Assembly: GCF_019303475.1 (NCBI RefSeq) | Contig: NZ_JABLSI010000024.1 | Location: forward strand, 16,952-80,951 | Source of the DNA: Streptomyces sp. JJ38 | GTDB taxonomy: Bacteria > Actinomycetota > Actinomycetes > Streptomycetales > Streptomycetaceae | DNA length: 64,000 nucleotides | Direction: 5' to 3' | Shown here: piece after piece, positions 34,101 through 41,879 of the stretch | Numbering within the stretch: position 1 is the stretch's first letter | Layout of the letters: every line of letters starts with the position of its first letter | Notes under the pieces: generated by a model | Seen by the model: only the letters and a program-made list of their open reading frames with translations | Told to the model about the DNA's origin: nothing | Databases searched by the model: none | Position numbers and translations under genes: made by a program

Positions 34101-37100
34101 CCCCGGGCATCGGTGGTGGAGACGAGCTGGTCCAGCTCGTCGTAGACCATCGTGGACGTGCCCGCGTCGGGGTCAACGCTCTTCACCTTGCGGCCGAGCT
34201 GGTCGTACTCGTAGCTCCAGCTGTTGCCCTGGGCGTCGGTGACCGTCTCCAGGCGCCCGGCCGGGGTGAAGGTGTAGGCCGTGAGGTCGTAGCCGTTGCC
34301 GGGGCCGGCCGCGCCGCCCGGGTTCGGGGTGTCGCCGTCCCAGTGCCAGATCTCGGTGGTCTGGCCCGCCGCGTTGGTGACGGTCGTGGTGGGGACGCCG
34401 CCCTCGGGCGGGTCGACGTGGGTGTACTCGCCGTCGTAGGTGGTGGTGGAGCTCCACTGCTCCGCTCCGGCCACGGCAAACGTCTGCTTCGTCGGGCGGC
34501 CGAGACCGTCGTATTCGGACAGCGTCTGGGCGCCGACCTCACCGTCGTCGACGATCAGCAGCTCCGAGGACGGGGCGCCGAGGGCGTTGTAGGTGGCGGT
34601 GGTCTTCCAGACCTTGCCGGTGCCGTCGTAGTGGGCGTCGGCGACCATGCGGGTGCCGTCGGGCCCCTCGGTCTGCTTCTGCCGCGGACGCAGCAACCCG
34701 TCGTAGAGCTGGTACTCGACGCCGTAGGTGCCGCCGATCTCCAGCTTCTCGGTCTTCACCGCGACGGGCTTGTCGGCCCGGACGTCGTAGGAGTACTTGA
34801 TGCTCGGGCTCTGGGTCTTGGCCCGGTCCGGCATCCACACCGAGACCAGCCGGCCCATCGGGTCGTAGGCGAGGTCGGTGCGCTTGCCGTTGGGGTCGGT
34901 CTGGCCGCTGGACTGGCCCCAGGCGGGGGCGTAGTCCGTGGTGGTGACGTGCCCGAGGGCGTTGGTGACCTTGGTCTGGGAGATCAGGCCATTGACGTCG
35001 ATGTACTCGGTTGTGGTCGTCGCGCCGCCCGCGTCCGTCTGGGAGGTGGGGCGGCCGAAGGCGTCGTAGGCGGTGGTGCCGGTTTCCTGGTAGGTGGCGG
35101 TGGTGCCGTCGTGGGCCGTCATCCGCTCGGTCGTCGTGGGGTCGCCCTTGGTGGGGGCGTCACCGAAGGCGCCGCCGTCGTAGGCGGTGCGCTCGTCCGC
35201 GAGGACCTGGGTCGCACGGTCCGGGGTGGCCGAGCAGGCGACGGACACCTTCTCGCTGCGCGACGGCAGCTCGTACATGTTCTGCGCGGGGTTGTCCGCG
35301 TACCACATACGGGTGCAGGTGTCGTCCTCGGCCGTGGAGACGTCGCCGAGTTCCTCGATCTCCGTCGCACGGCCGGTGCGGACGGAGGTGTCGAAGGTGG
35401 TGGTGGCCTTTGTCTCGCGCCAGGCGCCGTCCGAGAGCAGCTTGTAGCCGCGGTTGACGCGCGGGCGGACGATGGTCGCGTCGGTCGTCTTCCACGGCTT
35501 GGTCTGGGTGGCGGTGACGTGCTTCCACGGCTCGGTGATGGTCTTGGCCACCACCTCGCCGCCGTCGTACGTGGCCGCCTCCAGCTCGAAGCCGGTGTAC
35601 TCCTTGTGCCCGGTGTAGGTCTTGCCGGTGGAGTCGGTGACGGTCTCGGTGCGGGTGCCGCCGGCCGGGTCCTTGTCGCCGTCGAGGCCCTGGAGGAACG
35701 TGTAGTCGATCCGGGTGGGCATCGTCTGGCCGTCGCCGCTGGTGACGGTGACCTTGCCGTAGCCCTGCCACTGGTCCCAGGTCAGCATCTCCTCGTCGGT
35801 GATGCCGTCCTTCTCGCCGTGCCGCCAGCCGGCCGGGCCCTGGTAGTCGTACCGGGTGACCAGGTCGCGGGCGCCGCCGGTGCGGTCACTCTGGATGATC
35901 TCGGCGACGACGTACTTGTGGAACCAGTCGGTGGTCGGGTCGATGTAGCCGGGCGGGGTCCAGCGCATGGGGTAGCAGCGCTTGGTCTGCTCACCGGGCG
36001 CGGGCAGGGCGTCGGCGGTGCACTCGGTGGGCGCGTAGTTGACGTCGAGCTGGGTTCCGGTCTCCGTCAGGACGGTGGCGAGCCGGAAGCGGTGGAAGGG
36101 GGCGATGTTGTCGCCGTCCTTGTCCACGCGGTTGACGAGCTGCTCGCCCTGGAGCTCCAGGGAGGGCAGCGCGGCCTCGCCGCCGACCTTGCCCGCGTGG
36201 TCGATCTTCGAGAGCCACAGCGTCTTGGAGTCGTCGCCGTTGTCGGTGAACAGGTGGGTGAACGTCCAGGCGTCGACGTCCTGGTAGGAGCCGTCGCCGG
36301 TGTGCATCTGGGTGGTGATGCCGGTCAGCCGCTTGCGGGTCCAGAAGGTGGCCGCGGCCTGGCTGGCGTCGCACTTGGTGTCGGCCTTGCAGTAGCGGTC
36401 CACCGGGGTGTCCGGCCAGTGCTTGGCGTTCTCTTCCTTGAACTTGCTCGCCGCGCAGTCGAAGTCGGCCGTGGGCAGGCAGCGTTCGGCGGTGGTGAAG
36501 ACGACGCGGGCCGCGGGGTCGCTGGTGAAGACCTGGCCCTCGCGCTGGCCGTAGTCGATGCGCTTGAGGTAGCCGCCGCGGGTGTAGGCGGTGCCGTTGA
36601 CGTCGGTCTTGCCGTTCAGCGCGTAGTGGTTGGTCTCCTTGCCGTACACGTACGACATCACGTTGCCGTGCGTGTCCTTGACGTAGTCCAGGTTCCAGCG
36701 CCACGCCTGCTTGCAGTGGGCGTCGGCGAAGGTGGAGTCGTAGCAGGGCTCGCCGGAGTCGTCGCCGAAGACGGGCGTCGTCCAGGTGGAGTTGGTCACC
36801 TCGTCGCCGGAGGACCAGCCGGGGCGGCGGTTGAGGCCGAAGTAGTACTCGGTGCCGTCGGTGGTGGTGACCTTCCAGTGCTCACCGTTGTCGTCGCCGT
36901 TGGTGGCGCCGGTGAGCTTCTCGATCCGGGCGCCGTTCTCGCCGGTGAGGTGCCACTTGCCGGTGTCGTCGTCCTTGATCAGCTCACCGGAGGCGCCGTC
37001 GAGCATGATGGTCGCGTTGTCGAACGCCCAGCACTGCTCGGCCGAGTTGTCGTGCCCGTCGTCCTTGCAGGGCTTGTAGCGGCGCTCGATGTAGCCGGGC

Positions 37101-38062
37101 TCGTAGGAGAAGCCCTCACCGATCCAGGAACCCTGGTTGTTGGTGGTCGAGGTGCGGCCGTCGACGGCCTGGGAGGAGTAGCTGAGGCCGATGGTCGGCC
37201 CCAGTCCGCCCGGGGTCGGGACCGTCCGGAAGGGGTAGTTCCAGGAGAACCCGCCGGAGGACTTGGCCACCGACCACTCCGCCGACGGCGACAGCGGGGT
37301 GGCCTTGTAGTCGCCCTGCGCGGAGGAGTCACCCGCGCTGACGGCCAGCAGGGGCGTGGGCTCGACGGCCTGGGTGGAGAGGCCGTCCTCGGCACCCTGC
37401 GCCTCGACGGTCGCGGTGAGCGTCTGCTCTTCGGTGTCGTTGCGGGTCGGGAGGGGCTTGGGCAGATCCGGGCACTTCTCGCTGCCCGGGGTGGCGAACA
37501 CGGCGCACTCGGGGAGTTCGACGAGCCGCAGCCGGGCGCCGTAGCCGCCGCCGTAGCCCTCGGCGAACTCGCCGTAGTCGAGGGAGAGTTCGACGGGGGC
37601 GGGGTCCGTCCCGCCGTCGGTGCGCTCAACCTTCAGCACGGCCGCGCTGCCCGTCTCCGCGGCCTCCTCGCGGCCCAGGGAGGAGACGCGGACGCTGGCC
37701 GGGTCGGCCGCGTCCTCGTCGGCGGTGGTGACGGTGACGGGGAGGCCGCCGATCACGGTGGGGTCACCGTTCTCGGCACCGACCCGGACGGTGGCGCTGG
37801 CGGCCTCCGGCCAGTCGGCCTCGCCCAGGGTCGTGACCGCGGCTTCCTTCGCCGGGTCGGACCCTCGCGGTTTCGCCTCGGCGTTGCGGCCCTCGGCCGG
37901 GTCGCCGAGGTCCTGGACGTCGGGCCGGCCGTCGCCGGAGTCGTCGAAGTAGACGAGTTGCACCAGCCCCGTCGTCACCGCGAGGCTCAGCCCGATCGCG
38001 ATCGGGCCCACCGCGCGGCGCGGTATGCGCCGGGTGAGCAATCGTCCTCTGAAGGACTTCAC
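31148..38062 (-). CDS. Giant Rhs/YD-repeat polymorphic toxin with HINT domain and deaminase-like C-terminal tip
   Basis: A 2304-residue secreted or surface protein. A basic N-terminus with a hydrophobic segment (AVGPIAIGLSLAVTTGLV) suggests export. A SpvB-like beta-rich region follows, then many YD repeats (YDGLGRPTK, YDQLGRKVK) and the Rhs-associated core ending LTHIGARQYDAELGKFISVDP and SDPSGLL. Residues about 2024-2175 are a HINT autoprocessing domain (CPVSNSFVPGTRVLMADGS to ASVLVHN). The last 129 residues form the toxin tip with HHGGCGEIGC (zinc ligand and glutamate) and GPCPACQRF (PCxxC), the pattern of YwqJ-type nucleic-acid or nucleotide deaminases. GTG 38062 follows GGGAGAG by seven bases; the next upstream gene is 112 bases away. 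The tip should be released by HINT cleavage; target base unknown. Confidence 0.9.
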   Translation of the reverse strand: MKSFRGRLLTRRIPRRAVGPIAIGLSLAVTTGLVQLVYFDDSGDGRPDVQDLGDPAEGRNAEAKPRGSDPAKEAAVTTLGEADWPEAASATVRVGAENGDPTVIGGLPVTVTTADEDAADPASVRVSSLGREEAAETGSAAVLKVERTDGGTDPAPVELSLDYGEFAEGYGGGYGARLRLVELPECAVFATPGSEKCPDLPKPLPTRNDTEEQTLTATVEAQGAEDGLSTQAVEPTPLLAVSAGDSSAQGDYKATPLSPSAEWSVAKSSGGFSWNYPFRTVPTPGGLGPTIGLSYSSQAVDGRTSTTNNQGSWIGEGFSYEPGYIERRYKPCKDDGHDNSAEQCWAFDNATIMLDGASGELIKDDDTGKWHLTGENGARIEKLTGATNGDDNGEHWKVTTTDGTEYYFGLNRRPGWSSGDEVTNSTWTTPVFGDDSGEPCYDSTFADAHCKQAWRWNLDYVKDTHGNVMSYVYGKETNHYALNGKTDVNGTAYTRGGYLKRIDYGQREGQVFTSDPAARVVFTTAERCLPTADFDCAASKFKEENAKHWPDTPVDRYCKADTKCDASQAAATFWTRKRLTGITTQMHTGDGSYQDVDAWTFTHLFTDNGDDSKTLWLSKIDHAGKVGGEAALPSLELQGEQLVNRVDKDGDNIAPFHRFRLATVLTETGTQLDVNYAPTECTADALPAPGEQTKRCYPMRWTPPGYIDPTTDWFHKYVVAEIIQSDRTGGARDLVTRYDYQGPAGWRHGEKDGITDEEMLTWDQWQGYGKVTVTSGDGQTMPTRIDYTFLQGLDGDKDPAGGTRTETVTDSTGKTYTGHKEYTGFELEAATYDGGEVVAKTITEPWKHVTATQTKPWKTTDATIVRPRVNRGYKLLSDGAWRETKATTTFDTSVRTGRATEIEELGDVSTAEDDTCTRMWYADNPAQNMYELPSRSEKVSVACSATPDRATQVLADERTAYDGGAFGDAPTKGDPTTTERMTAHDGTTATYQETGTTAYDAFGRPTSQTDAGGATTTTEYIDVNGLISQTKVTNALGHVTTTDYAPAWGQSSGQTDPNGKRTDLAYDPMGRLVSVWMPDRAKTQSPSIKYSYDVRADKPVAVKTEKLEIGGTYGVEYQLYDGLLRPRQKQTEGPDGTRMVADAHYDGTGKVWKTTATYNALGAPSSELLIVDDGEVGAQTLSEYDGLGRPTKQTFAVAGAEQWSSTTTYDGEYTHVDPPEGGVPTTTVTNAAGQTTEIWHWDGDTPNPGGAAGPGNGYDLTAYTFTPAGRLETVTDAQGNSWSYEYDQLGRKVKSVDPDAGTSTMVYDELDQLVSTTDARGTKTSTVYDKLGRALSTWEGDPGTGTKLTETRYDKAGWLGKPYASLRYVNGGSDYFASVVQSMDEYYRPLKTAYQVPDSEGALGGVYTFTENYNRDGTLQSSGMPAAGGLEAETLTYGYDELQRASSMSVNNTPLVEETKYSPTSLLQQLSLNMAGDETLWQTFSYEKGTDRLTRSQLDLGSQEPPVRSADYAYDQVGNILSIADAAGAFPDVQCFAYDTGRRLTEAWTPSADAQTATGSGTVGGQLGGTSPTACDASPGTAALGGPAPYWTSYTVDSIGNRTQEIHHDTGLDSAQDVTRTYTYGEGDAGPHAVTKVVEDGPTVDQQFTYGYDATGNTTQRVIGGNAQTLEWNAEGKLSKSTEASGDEATYVYNAGGDRVLRRDATSTTVYLPGMELRLANGSTTVEATRYYSYGGQTVAVRTDDGKLSFLASDHQGTAQLAVDSETGQVAQRRFNPYGQKRGAPTGTWPGEKGYVGGTIDSQTGLTHIGARQYDAELGKFISVDPIIDYTDPQQVNGYAYANNSPVTNSDPSGLLAIMIDPKYIMSKSTWGQSREETKAQEEVDRAQNQYNAARQQTIDAAKELVEIAKDILGINAAMDCFSTGDLAACGETALNIAGSFVGGLAGKILAKYGAPWQWAKGARMVKRVWGLLDDLTAGVKGMWKHSKTLSKAKDKLAAARKRARDNRSSRGDEPEGSDSPASCPVSNSFVPGTRVLMADGSTKPIQDVDLGDKVLATDPETGVTEVETVTAEITGSGAKNLVKVTIDLDGDQGEETASVTATDGHPFWVPELDEWLDATDLQRGQWLQTSAGTYVQITAVQRWTQQATVHNLTVSDLHTYYALAGTASVLVHNCGDADDDLLDYADEALTKIPPEERPNVATKITSADGEHSRLAYAEDRRTGPMTPQVARAVVNSRHHGGCGEIGCAIQFEESEIPLEGAIFQSVKIGGGARGNPFSVMEHGELLGPCPACQRFLPLIGGRG

Positions 38063-38129
38063 TGGGTTTCTCTCCCTGAGTCTGCCTGTGCAGGGCATTG
38101 CGGAGGGCGGAGGGGGACGGCGGCCGGCC

Positions 38130-38162
38130 GGGCCGGGAACCGTCGGGTGACGGCCCCGGCCC
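38130..38162 (-). terminator. Intra-operon hairpin between the LamG and Rhs genes
   Basis: GGGCCGGG plus CCGTC pair with GACGG plus CCCGGCCC (eight and five base pairs with a small internal bulge and a GGGT loop). It sits in the 112-base gap between two genes of one transcription unit, so it may be an attenuator or a processing site that lowers toxin expression rather than a full terminator. Confidence 0.5.
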
Positions 38163-38174
38163 GACCGGGCCGCG

Positions 38175-41100
38175 TCAGAGGTCCGGCGTGGCCGTCAGCG
38201 ACGCCATGTGCCGGATGGCGACCGGATCGGCGGCGCCCGCGTAGACCCGGACCTCGTCCAGGGCTCCCGCGAAGTACTCGCTGCCGCCACCGGTGGCCGA
38301 ACGGCCGACCTGCAGCGCGCCGGTGGCCGCCCACAGCGTGTCGTCGGTGGCGATCGCCGTGTCGGCGAGCTGGCCCTGGACGTACAGCCGCAGCTCGTTG
38401 GCGAACGCGTCGTAGACGACGGCGAGATGGTGGCCGGAGCCGCCGGTGGTGGGCAGCTGCTGGTCGTCGGTGACCTTCACCGTCGACGCCGTGGCCGCGT
38501 CCTCCTCGGCCACCTCCAGCTCCCACTGGCCGGTGGCCGCCTGGTAGCGCACCGCGAACCGGTCGGCCGCGGCGCCGGGCAGCGAGATCACCGTCTGGGA
38601 CTGGGCCGGATCCAGCGTGGTGGGCTGGGCCCGGACGGCGACGGTGAAGCTGGAGTCGCCGCCGACGGGCGGGGTGGCCGTGGCCGCGTAGGCCCCGGCG
38701 CCGTCCAGCTCCAGGTGTCCGTCACCCACCAGCGCCGCCTCGTCGAACAGCGGGTCGGCGGGCTGGTAGATCGCCGCGTTCCCGGTCAGGCTCAGCGGTT
38801 CGCCGCCCTCGTGGACGTTGGGTGACGTGCCGTCGGTGGCGCCGTCGAGCATCCAGTAGCCCTTGCGCTGCGCCTTGACCGTCATCAGCTCGGCCACCTG
38901 GGCGGCGGGCAGCACCCGGGTGAAGGCCCGCACCTCGGCGAGGTCGCCGTGGAAGTGGTCCCGGTAGCCGACGCGGTCGAGGGACCGGCCGATCTGCAGC
39001 GGCCCGTAGGAGGACCAGGCCGAGTGTCGCCTGGCGCTGCCGCGGTCCTGGTCGTTCACGTAGAGCCGCAGTTCGGGGCCGTCGGCGGCGTGGGCGTCGT
39101 AGACGCCGGTCAGCAGGACCCACTGGTCCGGGACCGGGGTGACCCCCGCGCTGACCTCCCACCGGCCGAGCGAGTCGACGTCGGAGACGGGGACGGAGAA
39201 GGCCCAGCTCCCGGCGGCCGCGTCGTAGCCGAGGACGAAGCCGGGCTCGCCGGTGCCGTCCTGGCTGACGACCGTCATGTCCCGGTCGAGAGAGGCCGGG
39301 CGGACCCAGGCGCTGACGGTGAAGCCCTCGGCGGTGTCGACCACCGAGTTGCCCGCGTCCAGGTAGGCGCCCGCGGTGCCGTCCAGCCGGGCGGCGTAGT
39401 CCGCGTGGCTGCCGGGGCCGGAGACGCCGAAGGTCACGCCGTCGCCCGCGGTGGCGGGGTGGCGGCCGGACTCGTCGTGCGCGTCGGGCGTGCCCGGCGC
39501 GTCGGCCAGGTTCCACTGCCCGGCGGCCGGCTCGCCGTCGGTCACCAGGAACTCGTGCTGGGCCCGGGTGCTGGAGTTGTTGGCCTTGTCGTACGCCTCC
39601 ACCGTCACCCAGTGCCGTCCGGCGGACTGCGGGGTCCACGTCACCGAGGCGGCGCCTCCGGCCTGCGGCGGGGCGAGGCTCTGCATCGGCTCGCCGTCGA
39701 AGGCGTAGCGGTACTCGACCACGTCGCTGTCGGGGCCCGCGTCGTCGGGGTTGGGACGGAAGGTGAACGTCCCCGCGGTGCCGACGCCGTGGTGCCAGAT
39801 CCCGTCGTCCGGGTACTGCTCGGAGTCCACGAGCGGGGCGCCGGGGCGGGTGGTGTCGTAGACGAACTCGCAGCGCTGTGGTGTGCCGTCGCTGCTCCAT
39901 CCACCCCACGCGTCACCGTCGTAGGCCCGTGCGGACCAGTAGATGACGGTGTTCTCCGGGATCGTCTCCTTCACCTCGTGGGCGAAGGTCGTCCCGGGGT
40001 TGGGTGCCTTGTAGGTGGTGTCGTAGGTGTACGACTGGTCGGTGCCGGACGCGTCCTGCCAGGTCAGCTTGAACTGGACCTTCACCTTGTCCGTGTGGGA
40101 CGAGTTGTGGTCCGGGTCGCGGGCCTCGGCCCGCAGCACCGGGGGCCGCTCGACGTACGGCCGGTCCTCGCCCCAGACGCACGCCCCGCCGGGGTCGGAC
40201 GACATCAGCGTGTGGTCGACCTGCTGGGGCACGGTGTTGTACTGCACGGACAGATACGCGTTGCCGCAGATCCGCTTCCACTCCTCGACTCGGCTCTCGC
40301 TCTCGGCGCGTAGTCCGAGCGAGAGCGAGGACCAGTCGCCGTCGGCCGCGGCCTGCACCTCGTCGGTCAGCTCGCCACCCTCGAAATGCAGGTTGGCCTG
40401 GCTGGAGCAGGAGGTGGGAGAGATCTTCTTGTCCACCGTCGCCAGGTAGTCGTCCCAGTCGTCCTTGGTGTTGGACCAGTCGCTGGACGAGGTGACCTTG
40501 TAGTTCTTCCCGCCGATCCGGTAGAGCCGGATCGGCTCGGCCTTCGCGTCGGCCCAGTACACGTGGGCGACCCGGGCGGAGAAGGTGGCCTTGATGATCT
40601 GCTTGCCCTGGAACGCGGACACCGGCAGGGTGAACAGCCCCCGGCGCACGCCGACGCCGTTGCAACCCACCGGGTTGTAGTCCGTGGGGCACTTGCCGAC
40701 ACCCTGGCTCCCGGAGTACTTCCAGGCCGCGGCGCTGGGCTTGCCCGACATCACGTTCGTCCACGCCGACCGGCTCACGGTCTTCTGGATCGGGTCGATG
40801 ACGACGGGGAAGACGGTGTCCTCACCACTGAGCAGCTTCTGATCGGGCACGAGGGCCAGCTCGCCGTCGCCGACCTCGACGTCGACGGGGGCCGTCCGGC
40901 CGCCGTTGCCCGGGCCGCGCAGTGCGGCCTTGGCGGCGGCCTCGTCCGCCTTCCCCGGCTTCTCGGGCGACGTCACCATCGCCGTCTTCAGCGCCGCCGC
41001 GTCGGTTGCGGACTTCCGCGTCGCCGTGGCGGGCTGGGTCGTGGACCCGGCCGCCTGGGGCTCTGCGGAATCCCACATCACCGGCTGGCCGGCCTCGAAG

Positions 41101-41879
41101 ACCGTCCCGCCGACCGCCGAGTCCACCACGCGCAGGGCGCCCGAGGCGTTTTCCTCGACCTTCAGACCCTCGGTCCCCATCCCCAGCTCGATCCGCTTCA
41201 GCTCGGGATTCTGGGCCGCCTCGGGCGTCTTGACGACGAGCAGGTGTCCCATGCCGTCGACCGACGCCCGCACGAGCAGGTCGACGCCGGGCAGCACCTC
41301 CGCGTAGGTGGCGGTGTCGCCCTCGACGCTCGGCTCGGGCAGCTTGCCGCCCGGCCAGGTCAGCGAGAACTCCCGGCCCGCCTTGCGCATGCGGGCGAAC
41401 GGGCCGTCCCCGCCGTCGGAGAACTCCAGCTCGACGGTGGACGCCTTGGGCGACCAGCCGCCGTCCTCGCGCTGGGTCAGAGTGGGGTCGACGTCGACCC
41501 AGGTGCCGTCCTTCACGGTCTGGACGGGCTCGGTGTACTCGATGGCGGTGAACGTACCGTCCGGGTCGGCGAAGACCTTGCGGCTCTCCTGCCGCAGGGC
41601 CGTCACCTCCACCCGCTTGCCGCTCTTCTCCGCCTCGGCGCGGGCCTCGCGCTCGGCGTCCGTCACCCCGGTGTCGGCGGCGGTCCCGGTGACCGGCTGC
41701 TGGCTGGGCAGCGTGGTCATGCCGGTGCCGAGGACGGCGAGGGCGGTGGCGGCGGTCAACGCGGTGCGTACGGTGCCGCCGAGGCGTCCGCGTCTGCGGC
41801 CGCCCGTTCGTCTGGGTCTGGTCACTGTGGTGCTTTCCCGGTTCGTCACGGTGTCATCGCCTGGCCTGTGGTCGTGCAT
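38175..41879 (-). CDS. Large secreted LamG-domain protein, companion of the Rhs toxin
   Basis: A 1234-residue protein. A basic N-terminus (TRPRRTGGRRRGRLGG) is followed by a hydrophobic signal segment (LTAATALAVLGTGMTTL). Residues about 90-560 form a beta-rich region of the type found beside actinobacterial Rhs proteins (DNRLRE-like, with WTNVMSGKPSAAAWKYS). The C-terminal third holds two concanavalin-like LamG domains (AEGFTVSAWVRPASLD and SSFTVAVRAQPTTLD, each followed by LRLYV). ATG 41879 overlaps the upstream stop as TGATG, so it is coupled to the M15/FG-GAP gene. Likely a surface or secreted partner for the toxin; no catalytic motif seen. Confidence 0.85.
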   Translation of the reverse strand: MHDHRPGDDTVTNRESTTVTRPRRTGGRRRGRLGGTVRTALTAATALAVLGTGMTTLPSQQPVTGTAADTGVTDAEREARAEAEKSGKRVEVTALRQESRKVFADPDGTFTAIEYTEPVQTVKDGTWVDVDPTLTQREDGGWSPKASTVELEFSDGGDGPFARMRKAGREFSLTWPGGKLPEPSVEGDTATYAEVLPGVDLLVRASVDGMGHLLVVKTPEAAQNPELKRIELGMGTEGLKVEENASGALRVVDSAVGGTVFEAGQPVMWDSAEPQAAGSTTQPATATRKSATDAAALKTAMVTSPEKPGKADEAAAKAALRGPGNGGRTAPVDVEVGDGELALVPDQKLLSGEDTVFPVVIDPIQKTVSRSAWTNVMSGKPSAAAWKYSGSQGVGKCPTDYNPVGCNGVGVRRGLFTLPVSAFQGKQIIKATFSARVAHVYWADAKAEPIRLYRIGGKNYKVTSSSDWSNTKDDWDDYLATVDKKISPTSCSSQANLHFEGGELTDEVQAAADGDWSSLSLGLRAESESRVEEWKRICGNAYLSVQYNTVPQQVDHTLMSSDPGGACVWGEDRPYVERPPVLRAEARDPDHNSSHTDKVKVQFKLTWQDASGTDQSYTYDTTYKAPNPGTTFAHEVKETIPENTVIYWSARAYDGDAWGGWSSDGTPQRCEFVYDTTRPGAPLVDSEQYPDDGIWHHGVGTAGTFTFRPNPDDAGPDSDVVEYRYAFDGEPMQSLAPPQAGGAASVTWTPQSAGRHWVTVEAYDKANNSSTRAQHEFLVTDGEPAAGQWNLADAPGTPDAHDESGRHPATAGDGVTFGVSGPGSHADYAARLDGTAGAYLDAGNSVVDTAEGFTVSAWVRPASLDRDMTVVSQDGTGEPGFVLGYDAAAGSWAFSVPVSDVDSLGRWEVSAGVTPVPDQWVLLTGVYDAHAADGPELRLYVNDQDRGSARRHSAWSSYGPLQIGRSLDRVGYRDHFHGDLAEVRAFTRVLPAAQVAELMTVKAQRKGYWMLDGATDGTSPNVHEGGEPLSLTGNAAIYQPADPLFDEAALVGDGHLELDGAGAYAATATPPVGGDSSFTVAVRAQPTTLDPAQSQTVISLPGAAADRFAVRYQAATGQWELEVAEEDAATASTVKVTDDQQLPTTGGSGHHLAVVYDAFANELRLYVQGQLADTAIATDDTLWAATGALQVGRSATGGGSEYFAGALDEVRVYAGAADPVAIRHMASLTATPDL

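Noticed and set aside
31214..38473. A very long plus-strand open frame antisense to the Rhs gene
   Set aside because: It is a codon-bias shadow: the translation is Val/Gly/Ala-rich without recognisable domains, while the minus strand encodes YD repeats, HINT and core motifs.
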